A DNA stretch of 64,000 nt from Thiomicrorhabdus sp. (GTDB taxonomy: Bacteria; Pseudomonadota; Gammaproteobacteria; Thiomicrospirales; Thiomicrospiraceae), in NCBI RefSeq assembly GCF_963677875.1, contig NZ_OY782564.1:350318-414317 (forward strand), read 5' to 3'. The number at the start of each line of letters is the position of its first letter. Positions within the stretch are counted from its first letter, which is position 1. The translations under genes were made by a program, and so were the position numbers. This document shows, piece by piece, positions 20,805 to 33,000 of this stretch. The notes below the pieces were generated by a model, which was given only the letters and a program-made list of their open reading frames with translations, was not told where the DNA came from and ran no database searches.

Positions 20805-21116
20805 TTAACGCAATTCCAATTGAACGTCTACACCTGCAGCCAAATCTAGTTTCATTAACGCATCAACTGTTTTATCAGTTGGGTCAACGATATCTAGCAG
20901 ACGCTTGTGAGTACGAAGTTCGTACTGATCACGAGCATCTTTATTGACGTGAGGAGAGATCAGAACTGTAAAACGCTCTTTACGAGTTGGCATCGGGATC
21001 GGACCACGAACCTGAGCACCAGTACGTTTAGCGGTTTCCGTAATTTCACGAGCAGATTGATCGATCAAACGGTGATCAAACGCTTTCAAGCGAATACGAA
21101 TATTTTGAGTCGCCAT
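20805..21116 (-). CDS. rpsJ: 30S ribosomal protein S10 (NusE)
   Basis: S10 is in the 30S head and also acts as NusE in antitermination with NusB and NusG. It opens [20 protein letters not shown] and has 103 residues. It is the first gene of the S10 operon; a promoter and a hairpin leader lie upstream. Confidence 0.98.
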   Translation of the reverse strand: MATQNIRIRLKAFDHRLIDQSAREITETAKRTGAQVRGPIPMPTRKERFTVLISPHVNKDARDQYELRTHKRLLDIVDPTDKTVDALMKLDLAAGVDVQLELR

Positions 21117-21144
21117 AATTTCTTCTCATTTGATTGAAAGTTTA

Positions 21145-21171
21145 GAAAAACATGTTCTTTTCGGGAACATG
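21145..21171 (-). promoter_or_regulatory. S10 leader hairpin, terminator-like
   Basis: On the minus strand the perfect stem CATGTTC-CCGAAAA-GAACATG is followed by TTTTTC, 29 bases before rpsJ and about 10 bases after the predicted transcript start. It looks like an attenuator. It does not resemble the long E. coli S10 leader. Confidence 0.55.
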
Positions 21172-21187
21172 CAAACTAAGGGTGCGG

Positions 21188-21216
21188 ATTATAGCAATTA
21201 AATATAATGAAAACAA
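21188..21216 (-). promoter_or_regulatory. S10-operon sigma-70 promoter
   Basis: On the minus strand TTGTTT (21211-21216), a 17-base spacer and TATAAT (21188-21193) are preceded by TGC, giving an extended -10 as well. The discriminator CCGC is GC-rich, as expected for a stringently controlled promoter. Confidence 0.8.
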
Positions 21217-21232
21217 GCCCTTATTTTTGCTA

Positions 21233-21262
21233 CAAAAAAAGGGAGCCGAAGCTCCCTTTTTC
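21233..21262 (-). terminator. Terminator of the str operon after tuf
   Basis: GGGAGC-TTCG-GCTCCC is followed by T7 on the minus strand, 35 bases past the tuf stop. Confidence 0.9.
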
Positions 21263-21296
21263 AACTGATGCGATTGCTCGCTAAAACATCGAATAA

Positions 21297-22481
21297 TTAC
21301 TCGATAATTTTAGCAACAACACCGGCACCAACAGTACGTCCACCTTCACGAATCGCGAAACGCAGACCTTCACCCATGGCGATCGGGTTGATCAATTCAA
21401 CTGTCATCTGAACGTTATCACCAGGCATAACCATTTCAGTACCCGCTGGTAGTTCACATGCACCAGTTACGTCTGTTGTACGGAAGTAGAACTGTGGACG
21501 GTAACCGTTGAAGAATGGCGTATGACGTCCACCTTCATCTTTAGACAGAACATAAACTTCTGCTTCAAACTTGGTGTGTGGAGTAACAGTTCCTTTGTGA
21601 GCCAATACTTGACCACGCTCGATGTCTTCACGCTTAGTACCACGCAACAGGATACCTACGTTGTCACCCGCTTCACCTTGGTCAAGCAGTTTACGGAACA
21701 TTTCAACACCTGTAACAGTGGTGGTGGTAGTTGGGCGAATACCAACGATTTCGATCTCTTCACCAACTTTGATAACACCTGTCTCAACACGACCGGTTGC
21801 AACCGTACCACGACCCTGGATTGAGAAGATGTCTTCTACAGGCATTAGGAATGGCTTGTCAGTGTCACGCTCTGGAGTTGGGATGTAAGTATCCAACGCG
21901 TCGATCAATTCACCGATTTTCGCTTCATATTCCGGATCACCTTCGATCGCTTTCAACGCAGAACCGATGATTACTGGCGTATCGTCACCTGGGAATTCGT
22001 ACTGATCCAGAAGTTCACGTACTTCCATTTCAACCAATTCTAGAAGTTCTTCATCATCAACCATGTCCGCTTTGTTCAAGAAGACAACGATGTATGGTAC
22101 ACCAACCTGACGGGATAGCAGGATGTGCTCACGAGTCTGTGGCATCGGGCCATCCGCTGCAGAACAGACCAGGATCGCGCCGTCCATCTGCGCCGCACCA
22201 GTGATCATGTTTTTAACATAGTCAGCGTGCCCTGGGCAGTCTACGTGAGCGTAGTGACGAGTGTCAGATTCGTACTCAACGTGTGCGGTTGAGATCGTAA
22301 TACCACGCTCACGCTCTTCCGGAGCGTTATCAATAGACGCGTAGTCCTTAACATCTCCACCGAATTTCTTACCTTGCACAATTGTCAAAGCCGCTGTTAG
22401 AGTCGTTTTACCATGGTCAACGTGACCGATAGTACCAACGTTTACGTGAGGCTTGGAACGTTCAAACTTTTCTTTTGCCAT
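21297..22481 (-). CDS. tuf: Elongation factor Tu (str-operon copy)
   Basis: EF-Tu delivers aminoacyl-tRNA to the ribosome with GTP. G-domain motifs are GHVDHGKT (G1), DCPGHADY (G3) and NKADMVDD (G4); domains 2 and 3 follow. It has 394 residues. The DNA is identical to the second copy at 37708-38892 except for one synonymous difference that I found (21324 G versus 37735 A). Identity stops right at the start codon, the mark of gene conversion. Confidence 0.98.
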   Translation of the reverse strand: MAKEKFERSKPHVNVGTIGHVDHGKTTLTAALTIVQGKKFGGDVKDYASIDNAPEERERGITISTAHVEYESDTRHYAHVDCPGHADYVKNMITGAAQMDGAILVCSAADGPMPQTREHILLSRQVGVPYIVVFLNKADMVDDEELLELVEMEVRELLDQYEFPGDDTPVIIGSALKAIEGDPEYEAKIGELIDALDTYIPTPERDTDKPFLMPVEDIFSIQGRGTVATGRVETGVIKVGEEIEIVGIRPTTTTTVTGVEMFRKLLDQGEAGDNVGILLRGTKREDIERGQVLAHKGTVTPHTKFEAEVYVLSKDEGGRHTPFFNGYRPQFYFRTTDVTGACELPAGTEMVMPGDNVQMTVELINPIAMGEGLRFAIREGGRTVGAGVVAKIIE

Positions 22482-22499
22482 TTTAGTTAATACCTTTGT

Positions 22500-22520
22500 A
22501 AAAGGCGGCTGGCGCCGCCC
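22500..22520 (-). terminator. Weak terminator/attenuator between fusA and tuf
   Basis: GGCGGC-GCCA-GCCGCC is followed by TTTT on the minus strand, inside the str operon. It may give partial termination or protect an RNA end. Confidence 0.5.
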
Positions 22521-22548
22521 AAAAATTAAAGATTAAAAGTTATTTAAA

Positions 22549-24660
22549 TTAGTCGCCTTTTTTGGCGGCTGCAATGATCTCTTCCTGAACATTGCGAGGT
22601 GCTTCAGCGTACTTCAAGAATTCCATGCTGTAGTTAGCACGACCTTGAGTCAAAGAACGCATACGGTTTGAATAACCGAACATCTCTGAAAGCGGTACTT
22701 CCGCCTTAACAGACTTACCGGTCGGAATATCATCCATGCTGGACACGATACCGCGACGGCTGTTCAAGTCACCAATAATATCACCCATGTACTCTTCAGG
22801 CGTGGTAACTTCCACTTTCATCATAGGCTCAAGCAGAACCGGACTTGCTTCCGCAGTACCGTTTTTGATACCCATACCCGCTGCAACCTGGAAGGCCATT
22901 TCGTTGGAGTCAACATCATGGTAAGAACCATCAATCAACTCAACCGAAACATCAACCATAGGGAAACCAGCGATAACACCGGCTTCAAGCTGCTGTCTCG
23001 CACCTTTCTCAACGGCACCGATGTATTCTTTAGGAACCGCACCACCGACAATCGAGTTGATGAATTCAAAGTTATCCGCTTCTGAATCTTCTGGAAGCGG
23101 TTTGATTTTGAATACAACATGACCGTACTGACCACGACCACCGGACTGACGAACAAACTTACCTTCACACTCAACCGCTTTGCGGATAGTTTCACGGTAA
23201 GAAACCTGAGGCGCACCAACGTTGGCTTCAACTTTGAATTCACGTCTCATACGGTCAACGATGATATCCAGGTGAAGCTCACCCATACCGGAAATAATTG
23301 TCTGGTTGGTTTCTTCATCGGTGTGAACACGGAAAGATGGATCTTCTGCTGCAAGCTTCTGCAGAGCGATACCCATTTTTTCCTGGTCCGCTTTGGTTTT
23401 AGGCTCGATCGCAATCGAGATAACCGGCTCTGGGAATTCCATACGTTCAAGGATAACCGGGTTATCCATATCACATAGCGTATCACCCGTAGTAGTATCT
23501 TTCAGACCTACCGCACAAGCGATATCACCGGCACGCACTTCTTTGATCTCTTCACGAGAGTTAGAGTGCATCTGCAGGATACGCCCAACACGCTCACGCT
23601 TGCCTTTCACAGTATTCATGACAGGTGAACCTGCACCCAGCACACCGGAATAAACACGGAAGAATGTCAAGGTACCAACATAAGGGTCAGTCATAACTTT
23701 AAACGCAAGCGCTGCAAAAGGCTCGTCATCAGTAGAATGACGTTCAACTTCGGTACCGTCTTCCAATTCACCTTTGATCGCCGGAACGTCTGTCGGAGCT
23801 GGCATGTACTCTAGAACACCATCAAGCAGCGTTTGAACACCTTTGTTCTTGAAAGAGGAACCACAGAACATCGGAACGATTTCAACATCGATACAACGCT
23901 GACGAATACCCGCTTTGATCTCTTCTTCAGACAGGTCACCTTCTTCAAGGTATTTTTCCATCAGCTCTTCAGAAGCTTCCGCTGCAGTTTCAACCAAGTT
24001 TTCGCGCCATTCCTGACACTCATCCATCATTTCAGCAGGAATATCTTCATAGGTATACTGCATACCCATGTTTTCTTCTTCCCAGTAAATCGCCTGCATC
24101 TTGACCAGATCGACAATCCCGCGGAAAGATTCTTCCGCACCGATCGGCAACTGCATAGGAACCGCAGTTGCGGCCAAACGGTCTTTAACCATTTTGCAAA
24201 CGTTCAGGAAATTCGCACCGGCACGGTCCATTTTATTAACGTAACCCATACGAGGAACGCCATACTTATCCGCCTGGCGCCATACTGTTTCAGATTGAGG
24301 CTCAACACCTGATACCGAACAGAAACAGGTAACCGCACCATCAAGTACACGTAGAGAACGCTCAACTTCGATCGTGAAGTCAACGTGGCCCGGAGTATCA
24401 ATGATGTTGATACGGTGCTCTGGGAAATTACGTTGCATACCAGACCAGAAACAGGTGGTCGCTGCCGACGTGATGGTGATACCACGTTCCTGCTCTTGTT
24501 CCATCCAGTCCATGGTTGCACCACCGTCATGAACCTCACCGATTTTGTGAGAAACACCGGTATAGTACAAGATACGCTCGGTAGTTGTTGTTTTACCCGC
24601 ATCGATGTGGGCCATGATCCCAATGTTGCGGTATCTATCTAGAGGGGTTTTACGTGCCAC
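22549..24660 (-). CDS. fusA: Elongation factor G
   Basis: EF-G is the translocase GTPase, also used in ribosome recycling. It shows [15 protein letters not shown] (G1), DTPGHVDF (G3) and NKMDRAGA (G4), with the domain IV tip around [12 protein letters not shown]. It has 703 residues, normal for a full-length FusA. It lies between rpsG and tuf in the str operon. Confidence 0.98.
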   Translation of the reverse strand: MARKTPLDRYRNIGIMAHIDAGKTTTTERILYYTGVSHKIGEVHDGGATMDWMEQEQERGITITSAATTCFWSGMQRNFPEHRINIIDTPGHVDFTIEVERSLRVLDGAVTCFCSVSGVEPQSETVWRQADKYGVPRMGYVNKMDRAGANFLNVCKMVKDRLAATAVPMQLPIGAEESFRGIVDLVKMQAIYWEEENMGMQYTYEDIPAEMMDECQEWRENLVETAAEASEELMEKYLEEGDLSEEEIKAGIRQRCIDVEIVPMFCGSSFKNKGVQTLLDGVLEYMPAPTDVPAIKGELEDGTEVERHSTDDEPFAALAFKVMTDPYVGTLTFFRVYSGVLGAGSPVMNTVKGKRERVGRILQMHSNSREEIKEVRAGDIACAVGLKDTTTGDTLCDMDNPVILERMEFPEPVISIAIEPKTKADQEKMGIALQKLAAEDPSFRVHTDEETNQTIISGMGELHLDIIVDRMRREFKVEANVGAPQVSYRETIRKAVECEGKFVRQSGGRGQYGHVVFKIKPLPEDSEADNFEFINSIVGGAVPKEYIGAVEKGARQQLEAGVIAGFPMVDVSVELIDGSYHDVDSNEMAFQVAAGMGIKNGTAEASPVLLEPMMKVEVTTPEEYMGDIIGDLNSRRGIVSSMDDIPTGKSVKAEVPLSEMFGYSNRMRSLTQGRANYSMEFLKYAEAPRNVQEEIIAAAKKGD

Positions 24661-24692
24661 TATAAATAACCTTTAACTAAAACCTAAAAATA

Positions 24693-24712
24693 AAGGCCCT
24701 GAAAAGGGCCCT
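24693..24712 (-). promoter_or_regulatory. Intercistronic hairpin rpsG-fusA
   Basis: GGCCC-TTTTCA-GGGCC is followed by TTTATTTTT on the minus strand. It resembles a weak terminator and may tune the ratio of S7 to EF-G. Confidence 0.45.
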
Positions 24713-24719
24713 AATCAGA

Positions 24720-25193
24720 TTACCAACGGAAATGGGAGAAAGCTTTGTTCGCTTCCGCCATTCGATGGGTGTCTTCTTTCTTCTTGATGGCTGCGCCGCG
24801 GTTTTCCAAAGCGTCACCTAACTCACCAGCCAAGCGAAGCATCATGCCTTTTTCGCTACGCTTACGAGCCGCTTCAACCACCCAGCGCATTGCTAGAGCA
24901 GTTCTACGCTCAGGACGCACTTCAACCGGAACCTGGTAAGTAGCCCCACCGACACGGCGAGACTTAACTTCAACCATCGGACCGACTGCATCCAAAGCTT
25001 CTCTCAATAAAACTGCTTGCTCGCCACCTTTTTTGCGTTCAACCAAAACATCCAACGCATCATAAACGATTTTTTCAGCCACGGCTTTTTTACCGCTGAC
25101 CATGATCATGTTAACGAATTTCGTTAACGTTGTATCTCCAAACTTAGGATCTGGTAGAACCTGACGTTTTGGGATTTCTCTTCTTCTTGCCAT
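24720..25193 (-). CDS. rpsG: 30S ribosomal protein S7
   Basis: S7 organises the 30S head and represses the str operon in E. coli. It opens [20 protein letters not shown] and includes [17 protein letters not shown]. It has 157 residues. The 59-base spacer to rpsL is where the E. coli S7 site lies; no clear match was made by eye. Confidence 0.98.
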   Translation of the reverse strand: MARRREIPKRQVLPDPKFGDTTLTKFVNMIMVSGKKAVAEKIVYDALDVLVERKKGGEQAVLLREALDAVGPMVEVKSRRVGGATYQVPVEVRPERRTALAMRWVVEAARKRSEKGMMLRLAGELGDALENRGAAIKKKEDTHRMAEANKAFSHFRW

Positions 25194-25252
25194 TCTTAAC
25201 TCTTCCGGTATAAATGTAACACTAAAATTGCAAAACGTATGTTAAGGGATTA

Positions 25253-25627
25253 TTAACCCTTAGGACGCTTCGCACCGTACTTAGAACGACCTTGCTTACG
25301 ATTAGCAACACCTGCGCAGTCTAGGGCACCGCGAACTGTGTGATAACGTACACCAGGCAAATCTTTAACACGACCACCACGGATAAGAATAACCGAGTGC
25401 TCTTGCAGGTTATGACCTTCACCACCAATGTAGGAAGCAACTTCATAACCGTTTGTTAAACGTACACGCGCAACTTTACGTAGAGCAGAGTTTGGCTTTT
25501 TAGGGGTTGTTGTATAAACACGCGTACAAACACCACGACGCTGAGGACATGCCTGTAGCGCTGCAACGTTTGAAACTTTACGCTTATCTTTACGCGGCTT
25601 ACGCACCAACTGGTTAATAGTAGCCAT
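25253..25627 (-). CDS. rpsL: 30S ribosomal protein S12
   Basis: S12 monitors codon-anticodon pairing at the decoding site. Streptomycin-determining loops read [13 protein letters not shown] and [11 protein letters not shown], with the wild-type lysines, so no resistance change is seen. It has 124 residues and is the first gene of the str operon. Confidence 0.98.
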   Translation of the reverse strand: MATINQLVRKPRKDKRKVSNVAALQACPQRRGVCTRVYTTTPKKPNSALRKVARVRLTNGYEVASYIGGEGHNLQEHSVILIRGGRVKDLPGVRYHTVRGALDCAGVANRKQGRSKYGAKRPKG

Positions 25628-25673
25628 TCATTTTCTCCAAATTTGAGATTAACTCTTACACATAAACGAAGCT

Positions 25674-25698
25674 GTAGGCCAAAGTCACTTCGGCCTAC
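25674..25698 (-). promoter_or_regulatory. Strong 5-prime hairpin of the str-operon transcript
   Basis: GTAGGCCGAAG-TGA-CTTTGGCCTAC forms an 11-bp stem with one wobble pair. It begins about 9 bases after the predicted transcript start and has no U-run. It may protect the RNA end or serve as a regulator site. Confidence 0.6.
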
Positions 25699-25713
25699 GT
25701 ATAAGGATTGGGA

Positions 25714-25742
25714 ATTTTAGAGTTCTATTTTCAATAAGTCAA
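25714..25742 (-). promoter_or_regulatory. str-operon sigma-70 promoter
   Basis: On the minus strand TTGACT (25737-25742), a 17-base spacer and TAAAAT (25714-25719) lie in the 149-base rpoC-rpsL gap. Confidence 0.8.
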
Positions 25743-25776
25743 GCATTAACTACTTGATTTATTTTAATTTAGACTT

Positions 25777-28700
25777 TTACTCTTCCGCTTCGATCACCTC
25801 ACCCAAGGCTGAGGCATCACCATCCATAATTGCCTCGGCACCCATCACCTCTTGAAGCTCTGCATCATTGATGCTTTCATCTTCCTCGGTTGACATAAAT
25901 GCCTGCAACTCATGCATGGATTTTTCGCTCGCCTCTCTTCTCGCCTTATGGTACGCAAAACCGGTACCGGCAGGAATCAGACGACCGACAATTACGTTCT
26001 CTTTCAAACCGACCAGCTTGTCTCGCTTACCGGAAACTGCCGCTTCGGTAAGAACACGCGTAGTCTCTTGGAAAGAGGCCGCCGAGATGAAGGATTCCGT
26101 CGCCAAAGAGGCTTTGGTAATACCAAGCAAGACGCGATCATAGCTTGCTTCGACCTTACCTTCTTCTCGCATTTTTTCATTTAGCTCAAGAACATGAGAG
26201 AACTCTGCCTGCTCACCTTTGATCAGTCCGGTATCTCCGGAGTTCTTGATTTCCACTTTTCGCAACATCTGACGAACAATGGTCTCGATGTGCTTATCGT
26301 TGATTTTTACCCCTTGCAGACGGTAAACGTCCTGGACTTCATCAACGATGTATTCGGCCAGCTTTTCAATCCCCAGCAAACGCAGAATATCGTGCGGGTT
26401 CGGATTCCCTTCCACCACGATATCCCCTTTTTCAACACGTTCACCTTCGAACACGCTGACGGTACGCCACTTCGGAATCAACTCTTCATACTGCTCACCA
26501 CTGTCTTGAGTAATGATCAGACGTTGCTTACCTTTGGTTTCCTTACCAAAACCGATTACCCCGGTCACTTCCGCCATGATCGAAGGTTCTTTTGGCTGAC
26601 GCGCTTCGAACAGATCCGCAACACGAGGCAGACCCCCGGTGATATCTTTGTTTTTCGAAGAAGCTTGCGGGATACGCGCCAGCACGTCACCACGACCGAC
26701 TTCAGCACTTGCCTGCACAACTACGATCGAGTTTTCAGGCAGGTAGTACATCGCAGGCGTTTGCGTACCCGGGAAGCAAACCGCTTCGCCGGCAGCATCA
26801 ACCAATTCGATGTAAGGACGCACTTCTTTTGCGGCGGCGGCGCGTTCTTTAGCATCTTTAACCACGTGAGTGGTCAAACCGGTCAATTCATCGACACGCT
26901 CTTCCACCGTTCCTTCGAAATTACCGAAACGGACGATCCCTTCCGCTTCCGTAATAACCGGGTGAGTATGTGGATCCCATTGCGCTAAAATCGCGCCGGC
27001 TTCGATTGAACCACCGTCCTCAACACTCAAGGTTGAACCGTAATTGATTTTGTAACGCTCCTGTTCACGCCCAGTGGCATCCAGAACCGAAATTTCACCA
27101 GAACGTGAAGTAACAACAATCTGCCCTTCCGAGTTAGTGATGGTTTTCAAGTTATCCCATTTGATGGTACCGGAATGCTTCACTTCCACCTGGCTTTGCG
27201 CCGCAGAACCAGAAGCGGTACCACCAATGTGGAAGGTACGCATTGTCAACTGAGTACCCGGCTCACCGATCGACTGAGCAGCCATAACACCCACGGCTTC
27301 ACCCATGTTGACCAGATGACCACGGGCCAGATCGCGTCCGTAACATTTTTTACAGATACCGAACTTGGTTTCACAAGTCATCGGAGAGCGAACGAAAACA
27401 TGATCAACCCCTTTGGCATCGATCAGATTCGCCAACTTCTCGTCGATCAGATCACCCTTGGCAACCACCAAAGATCCGTCGTGAGCATAAACATCTTCGC
27501 TGGTAACACGACCCAATACGCGATCGCGCAGAGATTCGATGACATCACCACCTTCGACGTGTGCAGTCATGCGAATACCCTTCTCGGTACCGCAATCGTT
27601 TTCAGTTACAACGACGTCCTGCGCAACATCAACCAGACGACGAGTCAGATAACCGGAGTTCGCAGTCTTAAGTGCTGTATCCGCCAAACCTTTACGCGCA
27701 CCGTGTGTCGAGATGAAGTACTGTAATACGTTCAGACCTTCACGGAAGTTTGCAGTAATCGGCGTTTCGATGATCGATCCGTCCGGCTTCGCCATCAGAC
27801 CACGCATACCACCCAACTGACGCATCTGAGCCACGCTACCACGCGCCCCGGAATCTGCCATCATATAAACCGAGTTGAAAGAGGTCTGCTGAACTTCATT
27901 TCCTTCGCGGTCAACAACGTTTTCGTGCTGCAACTCTTCCATCATCGACTTGGTCACCAATTCATTGGTGTGTGACCAGATATCGACGACCTTGTTGTAA
28001 CGCTCACCTTCGGTAACCAGACCTTGCGAGAACTGATTCTGAATCTCTTCAACCTGATTTTCGGCACGCGCGATAATTTCCGCCTTGCTTTCCGGAATCA
28101 ACATGTCATCCGAACAGAAAGACAAACCGGCCATTGTCGACCATTTAAAACCGGCATACATCAGTTGGTCGGCAAAAATAACCGTTTCTTTCGGCCCTAA
28201 TTTACGGTAACACTCGTTCAAGACCTTAGAGATATTTTTCTTGGTCAAGCTGATATTCAGCAGATCGAAACTCAAACCTTTCGGCAAAATACGACACAGC
28301 AAGGCACGACCGGCCGTGGTATCCACGATCCGCGAGCTGACACTTTCAGTCCCTTCGTCACCAACAACCGTTTCATTGATTTTCAACTTGATGCGCGTAT
28401 GCAAATGCACCGCTTTCGCATCCAAAGCACGCTGAACTTCCTGCCAGTTCGAGAAAGCACGTCCCTCACCAATCGCATTGATGCGCTCACGGGTAATGTA
28501 GTACAGACCCAGAACAACGTCTTGTGAAGGAACGATGATCGGATCACCGTTTGCCGGCGACAACAAGTTGTTGGTCGACATCATCAAAGTACGCGCTTCC
28601 AACTGTGCTTCCAGAGAAAGCGGTACGTGAACCGCCATCTGGTCACCATCGAAGTCGGCGTTGAATGCCGAACAAACCAACGGATGCAGGTTAATCGCCT

Positions 28701-30033
28701 TACCTTCAATCAAAACCGGCTCAAACGCCTGAATACCCAAACGGTGAAGCGTCGGGGCACGGTTCAACAGAACCGGATGCTCACGAATGACTTCGTCCAG
28801 AACGTCCCATACTTCCGGCAAACCTTGTTCAACCATTTTCTTGGACGCTTTAATGGTCGGAGCCAATCCGCGCTTCTGCAACTTAGAGAAGATAAATGGC
28901 TTAAACAGTTCCAATGCCATTTTCTTAGGCAGACCGCACTGGTGCAGACGCAAAGAAGGGCCAACCACGATAACCGAACGCCCAGAGTAGTCAACACGCT
29001 TACCTAGAAGGTTTTGACGGAAACGCCCCTGCTTACCTTTGATCATATCCGCAAGCGATTTAAGCTGGCGCTTGTTGGTACCGGTTACCGCACGACCGCG
29101 ACGACCGTTATCCAGCAAAGAATCGACCGACTCTTGCAACATACGTTTTTCGTTACGAACGATGATGTCCGGCGCCATCAAATCAAGAAGACGCTTCAAA
29201 CGGTTGTTACGGTTAATCACGCGACGATACAGATCGTTCAAGTCGGAAGTCGCAAAACGACCTCCGTCAAGCGGAACCAATGGACGCAATTCCGGCGGCA
29301 GCACCGGCAATACATCAAGAATCATCCACTCAGGACGGTTGCCCGACTGCAAGAAAGATTCGATCAGCTTCAAACGCTTGGAAATTTTCTTCTGCTTGGT
29401 TTCAGAATTTGTACTGTCGATCTCCTGACGAAGGCGCTCGGCTTCTGACTCCAGATCGATTGACTGCAACATTTTCTTGATCGCTTCAGCACCCATCTGC
29501 GCTTCGAACTCGTCACCGTGTTCGTCAAGTGCATCCAGATACTCTTCTTCGGACAACAACTGCCAAGGCTCAAGCGGTGTCAAGCCCGGATCAACGACCA
29601 TGAAAGCTTCGAAGTAAAGAACGGCTTCAATCTCTTTCAAAGTCATGTCCAGCATCAAACCGATACGGGAAGGCAAAGACTTCAGGAACCAGATGTGCGC
29701 CACAGAAGTCGCCAGGTCAATATGGCCCATGCGCTCACGACGTACTTTGGACTGGGTCACCTCAACACCACATTTCTCACAGATGACACCGCGGTGCTTC
29801 AAACGCTTGTACTTACCGCACAAACATTCGTAGTCGCGGATCGGCCCGAAGATCTTGGCGCAGAAAAGACCGTCACGTTCAGGCTTAAAGGTACGATAGT
29901 TGATGGTTTCCGGCTTTTTGACTTCACCGTATGACCATGAACGGATTTTTTCTGGCGAAGCAAGCGATACCTTAATCGCATCAAAATCGCTTGATACGTT
30001 CTGTTTTTTTAGAAAACCTAATAAATCTTTCAT
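25777..30033 (-). CDS. rpoC: RNA polymerase beta-prime subunit
   Basis: RpoC carries the catalytic magnesium site ([16 protein letters not shown], near residue 460). It has the N-terminal zinc ribbon ([20 protein letters not shown]) and the second zinc site ([13 protein letters not shown]). The trigger loop region is [16 protein letters not shown]. The length of 1,418 is typical for gammaproteobacteria. Its ATG overlaps the rpoB stop by 1 base (TAATG), so translation is coupled. Confidence 0.98.
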   Translation of the reverse strand: MKDLLGFLKKQNVSSDFDAIKVSLASPEKIRSWSYGEVKKPETINYRTFKPERDGLFCAKIFGPIRDYECLCGKYKRLKHRGVICEKCGVEVTQSKVRRERMGHIDLATSVAHIWFLKSLPSRIGLMLDMTLKEIEAVLYFEAFMVVDPGLTPLEPWQLLSEEEYLDALDEHGDEFEAQMGAEAIKKMLQSIDLESEAERLRQEIDSTNSETKQKKISKRLKLIESFLQSGNRPEWMILDVLPVLPPELRPLVPLDGGRFATSDLNDLYRRVINRNNRLKRLLDLMAPDIIVRNEKRMLQESVDSLLDNGRRGRAVTGTNKRQLKSLADMIKGKQGRFRQNLLGKRVDYSGRSVIVVGPSLRLHQCGLPKKMALELFKPFIFSKLQKRGLAPTIKASKKMVEQGLPEVWDVLDEVIREHPVLLNRAPTLHRLGIQAFEPVLIEGKAINLHPLVCSAFNADFDGDQMAVHVPLSLEAQLEARTLMMSTNNLLSPANGDPIIVPSQDVVLGLYYITRERINAIGEGRAFSNWQEVQRALDAKAVHLHTRIKLKINETVVGDEGTESVSSRIVDTTAGRALLCRILPKGLSFDLLNISLTKKNISKVLNECYRKLGPKETVIFADQLMYAGFKWSTMAGLSFCSDDMLIPESKAEIIARAENQVEEIQNQFSQGLVTEGERYNKVVDIWSHTNELVTKSMMEELQHENVVDREGNEVQQTSFNSVYMMADSGARGSVAQMRQLGGMRGLMAKPDGSIIETPITANFREGLNVLQYFISTHGARKGLADTALKTANSGYLTRRLVDVAQDVVVTENDCGTEKGIRMTAHVEGGDVIESLRDRVLGRVTSEDVYAHDGSLVVAKGDLIDEKLANLIDAKGVDHVFVRSPMTCETKFGICKKCYGRDLARGHLVNMGEAVGVMAAQSIGEPGTQLTMRTFHIGGTASGSAAQSQVEVKHSGTIKWDNLKTITNSEGQIVVTSRSGEISVLDATGREQERYKINYGSTLSVEDGGSIEAGAILAQWDPHTHPVITEAEGIVRFGNFEGTVEERVDELTGLTTHVVKDAKERAAAAKEVRPYIELVDAAGEAVCFPGTQTPAMYYLPENSIVVVQASAEVGRGDVLARIPQASSKNKDITGGLPRVADLFEARQPKEPSIMAEVTGVIGFGKETKGKQRLIITQDSGEQYEELIPKWRTVSVFEGERVEKGDIVVEGNPNPHDILRLLGIEKLAEYIVDEVQDVYRLQGVKINDKHIETIVRQMLRKVEIKNSGDTGLIKGEQAEFSHVLELNEKMREEGKVEASYDRVLLGITKASLATESFISAASFQETTRVLTEAAVSGKRDKLVGLKENVIVGRLIPAGTGFAYHKARREASEKSMHELQAFMSTEEDESINDAELQEVMGAEAIMDGDASALGEVIEAEE

Positions 30034-33000
30034 TATTCTTGCTCCAACTCAATATCAATACCCAACGCGCGAATCTCTTTACGCAATACGCTGAAGGATT
30101 CCGGCATACCCGGTTCCATGTATTCGTTACCGTCAACGATGTTTTTATACATGCGAGTTCGACCGTTCAAGTCATCCGACTTAACCGTCAACATTTCCTG
30201 TAGCGTGAAGGCGGCACCATAAGCTTCCAGGGCCCACACCTCCATCTCACCGAAACGCTGACCACCAAATTGTGCCTTACCACCCAACGGCTGCTGAGTA
30301 ACCAGCGAGTAAGGACCGGTCGAACGGGCGTGCATCTTATCGTCTACCAGGTGATTCAACTTCAGATAGTACATGTAACCAACGGTGACCGGACGATCGA
30401 AAGCCTCACCGGTTAAACCATCATACAAAGTCATCTGACCGGATTCAGGCATGTCCGCCAAGCGCAACAACGTCTTGATCTGATCTTCACTGATACCGTC
30501 AAATACCGGAGACGCCATAGGCACACCGCGTTTCAGATTATTTGCCAACTCGATAATTTCTGCATCGGAGAAGCTGTCGAAATCAACTTGCTGACCTTGA
30601 GTTTCGTTGTAAATCTTATGCAGGAAGCCGCGCACTTCTTTCAAATCCGCCTGCTGCTGCAACATCGCATTGATTTTCTGGCCCAGACCTTCTGCTGCCA
30701 GACCCAAGTGAACTTCCAGAATCTGACCGACGTTCATACGCGACGGAACCCCCAGAGGGTTCAGACAGATATCAACCGGACGACCGGTTTCATCATATGG
30801 CATGTCTTCAACCGGACAGATACGCGAGATAACCCCTTTGTTACCGTGACGACCGGCCATCTTATCCCCAGGCTGAATACGACGCTTAATCGCAACGTAA
30901 ACCTTAACCATCTTGGATACACCCGGCGCCAAATCATCACCCTGAGTCAACTTCTTGCGCTTCTCTTCATAAGCTTCGTTGAACTCTTTGCGCTTGTCTT
31001 TCAAATGCGATTCGGAAACTTCAAGCTGGTGCATGACATCTGCATCGTCAACATTCAAACCGAACCAACGCTCTTGAGGAACCGTTTGCATGAAAGCTTC
31101 ATCGATTTTGGTTCCATCAACCAGCGACTTACCGATCAACAGTTCCTTCATACGCCCAAGCGTATCAGCTTCCAGGATTTTGTACTGTTCATCGATATCC
31201 TTGCGAATTTTCGACAATTCGTCTTCCTGAATAGACAAGGCACGTGCATCTTTCTGTACGCCTTCACGGGTAAAGACCTGAACATCGATAACCGTCCCTT
31301 CGACACCTTTCGTGACACGCAGAGAAGTATCTTTAACGTCAGACGCTTTTTCACCGAAAATAGCACGCAACAGCTTCTCTTCCGGAGTCAGCTGCGTCTC
31401 ACCCTTCGGAGTTACCTTACCGACAAGGATATCACCCTGCTTCACTTCAGCCCCGATCTGTACAATGCCGCACTCGTCCAAACGAGCCAGTGCTGCTTCA
31501 CCCACGTTTGGAATATCTGCAGTAATCTCTTCAGGCCCTAGTTTGGTATCACGCGCCAGACAGGTCAGCTCTTCGATATGAATCGTAGTGTAACGATCTT
31601 CCTGAACCACGCGCTCGGAAACCAGAATTGAGTCTTCGAAGTTGTAACCGTTCCACGGCATGAAGGCGATACGCATGTTTTGCCCCAACGCCAATTCACC
31701 CATATCGGTTGACGGTCCATCAGCAAGCACATCGCCGCGTTTCACCACATCACCGGCTTTCACGATCGGCTTCTGGTTAATACAGGTGTTCTGGTTAGAA
31801 CGCTGGTACTTGACCAGGTTATAAATATCAACCCCGGATTCACCTTCTTTGATTTCATCGCCGTGAACACGGACAACAATACGCGCCGCATCCGAAGACA
31901 GAATCTCACCTCCACGTTCTGCAACCACTGCAACACCAGAGTCAATCGCAACTGTTTTTTCGATACCGGTACCAACCAAAGGCTTGTCTGCACGCAAAGT
32001 CGGAACGGCCTGACGCTGCATGTTAGCCCCCATCAAGGCACGGTTCGCATCATCGTGCTCAAGGAACGGAATCAACGATGCCGCAACCGAGACGATCTGC
32101 TTAGGAGAAACGTCCATAAAGTTCACGTCATTCGAAGAAGCCAGAATGGTTTCGTTCTGATGACGGGCAGTCACCAGGTTATTGATGAAATGACCATCCT
32201 GATCCACTTCGGCCGACGCCTGAGCGATAACATGCTGCGCTTCATCGATGGCAGAAACATATTCAATCTCGTCCGTAACTTTACCGTCGATTACCTTACG
32301 ATACGGTGTTTCCAGGAATCCGTACTCGTTCGTCTTGGCATAAATCGCCAAGGTATTGATCAAACCGATGTTCGGTCCCTCTGGCGTTTCGATCGGACAA
32401 ACACGACCGTAGTGAGTAGCATGAACGTCACGCACCTCAAACCCGGCACGCTCACGCGTCAAACCACCTGGCCCCAAAGCGGAGACACGACGCTTGTGAG
32501 TAACTTCAGAAAGCGGGTTAACCTGATCCATGAACTGAGAAAGCTGCGAAGAACCGAAGAACTCTTTAATGGCCGCTGAAACCGGCTTGGCATTGATCAG
32601 ATCCTGTGGCATCAGGCCATCGGATTCCGCTTGATTCAAGCGCTCTTTCACCGCACGTTCAACACGAACCAAACCGACACGGAAAGCATTTTCAGCCATT
32701 TCACCGACGGCACGAATACGACGGTTCCCCAGAGTATCGATATCATCGACCGTGCTGTGCCCGTTACGAATACTGATCAACTCACGAATGACTTCAATGA
32801 TGTCTTCTTTTTCCAGAACCACCGCACCTTCGTTTTCTTTACGGCCCAAACGGCGGTTCAGCTTCATGCGACCGACCGCAGACAGGTCGTAACGCGACTC
32901 ATCAAAGAACAGGCTTTCGAAAAGTGCTTCGGAAGATTCTTTTGTTGGCGGCTCACCAGGACGCATCATACGGTAAATTTCAACCTGAGCTTCCAGCTGA

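Noticed and set aside
25253-25627. Streptomycin resistance change in rpsL
   Set aside because: Both key lysine loops are wild type.
26194-26988. Open reading of 264 codons opposite rpoC
   Set aside because: It is antisense to a certain gene and looks like a codon-bias artefact.
30588-31541. Long open reading on the plus strand opposite rpoB (317 codons)
   Set aside because: It mirrors the codon pattern of rpoB, has no family features and no ribosome site.
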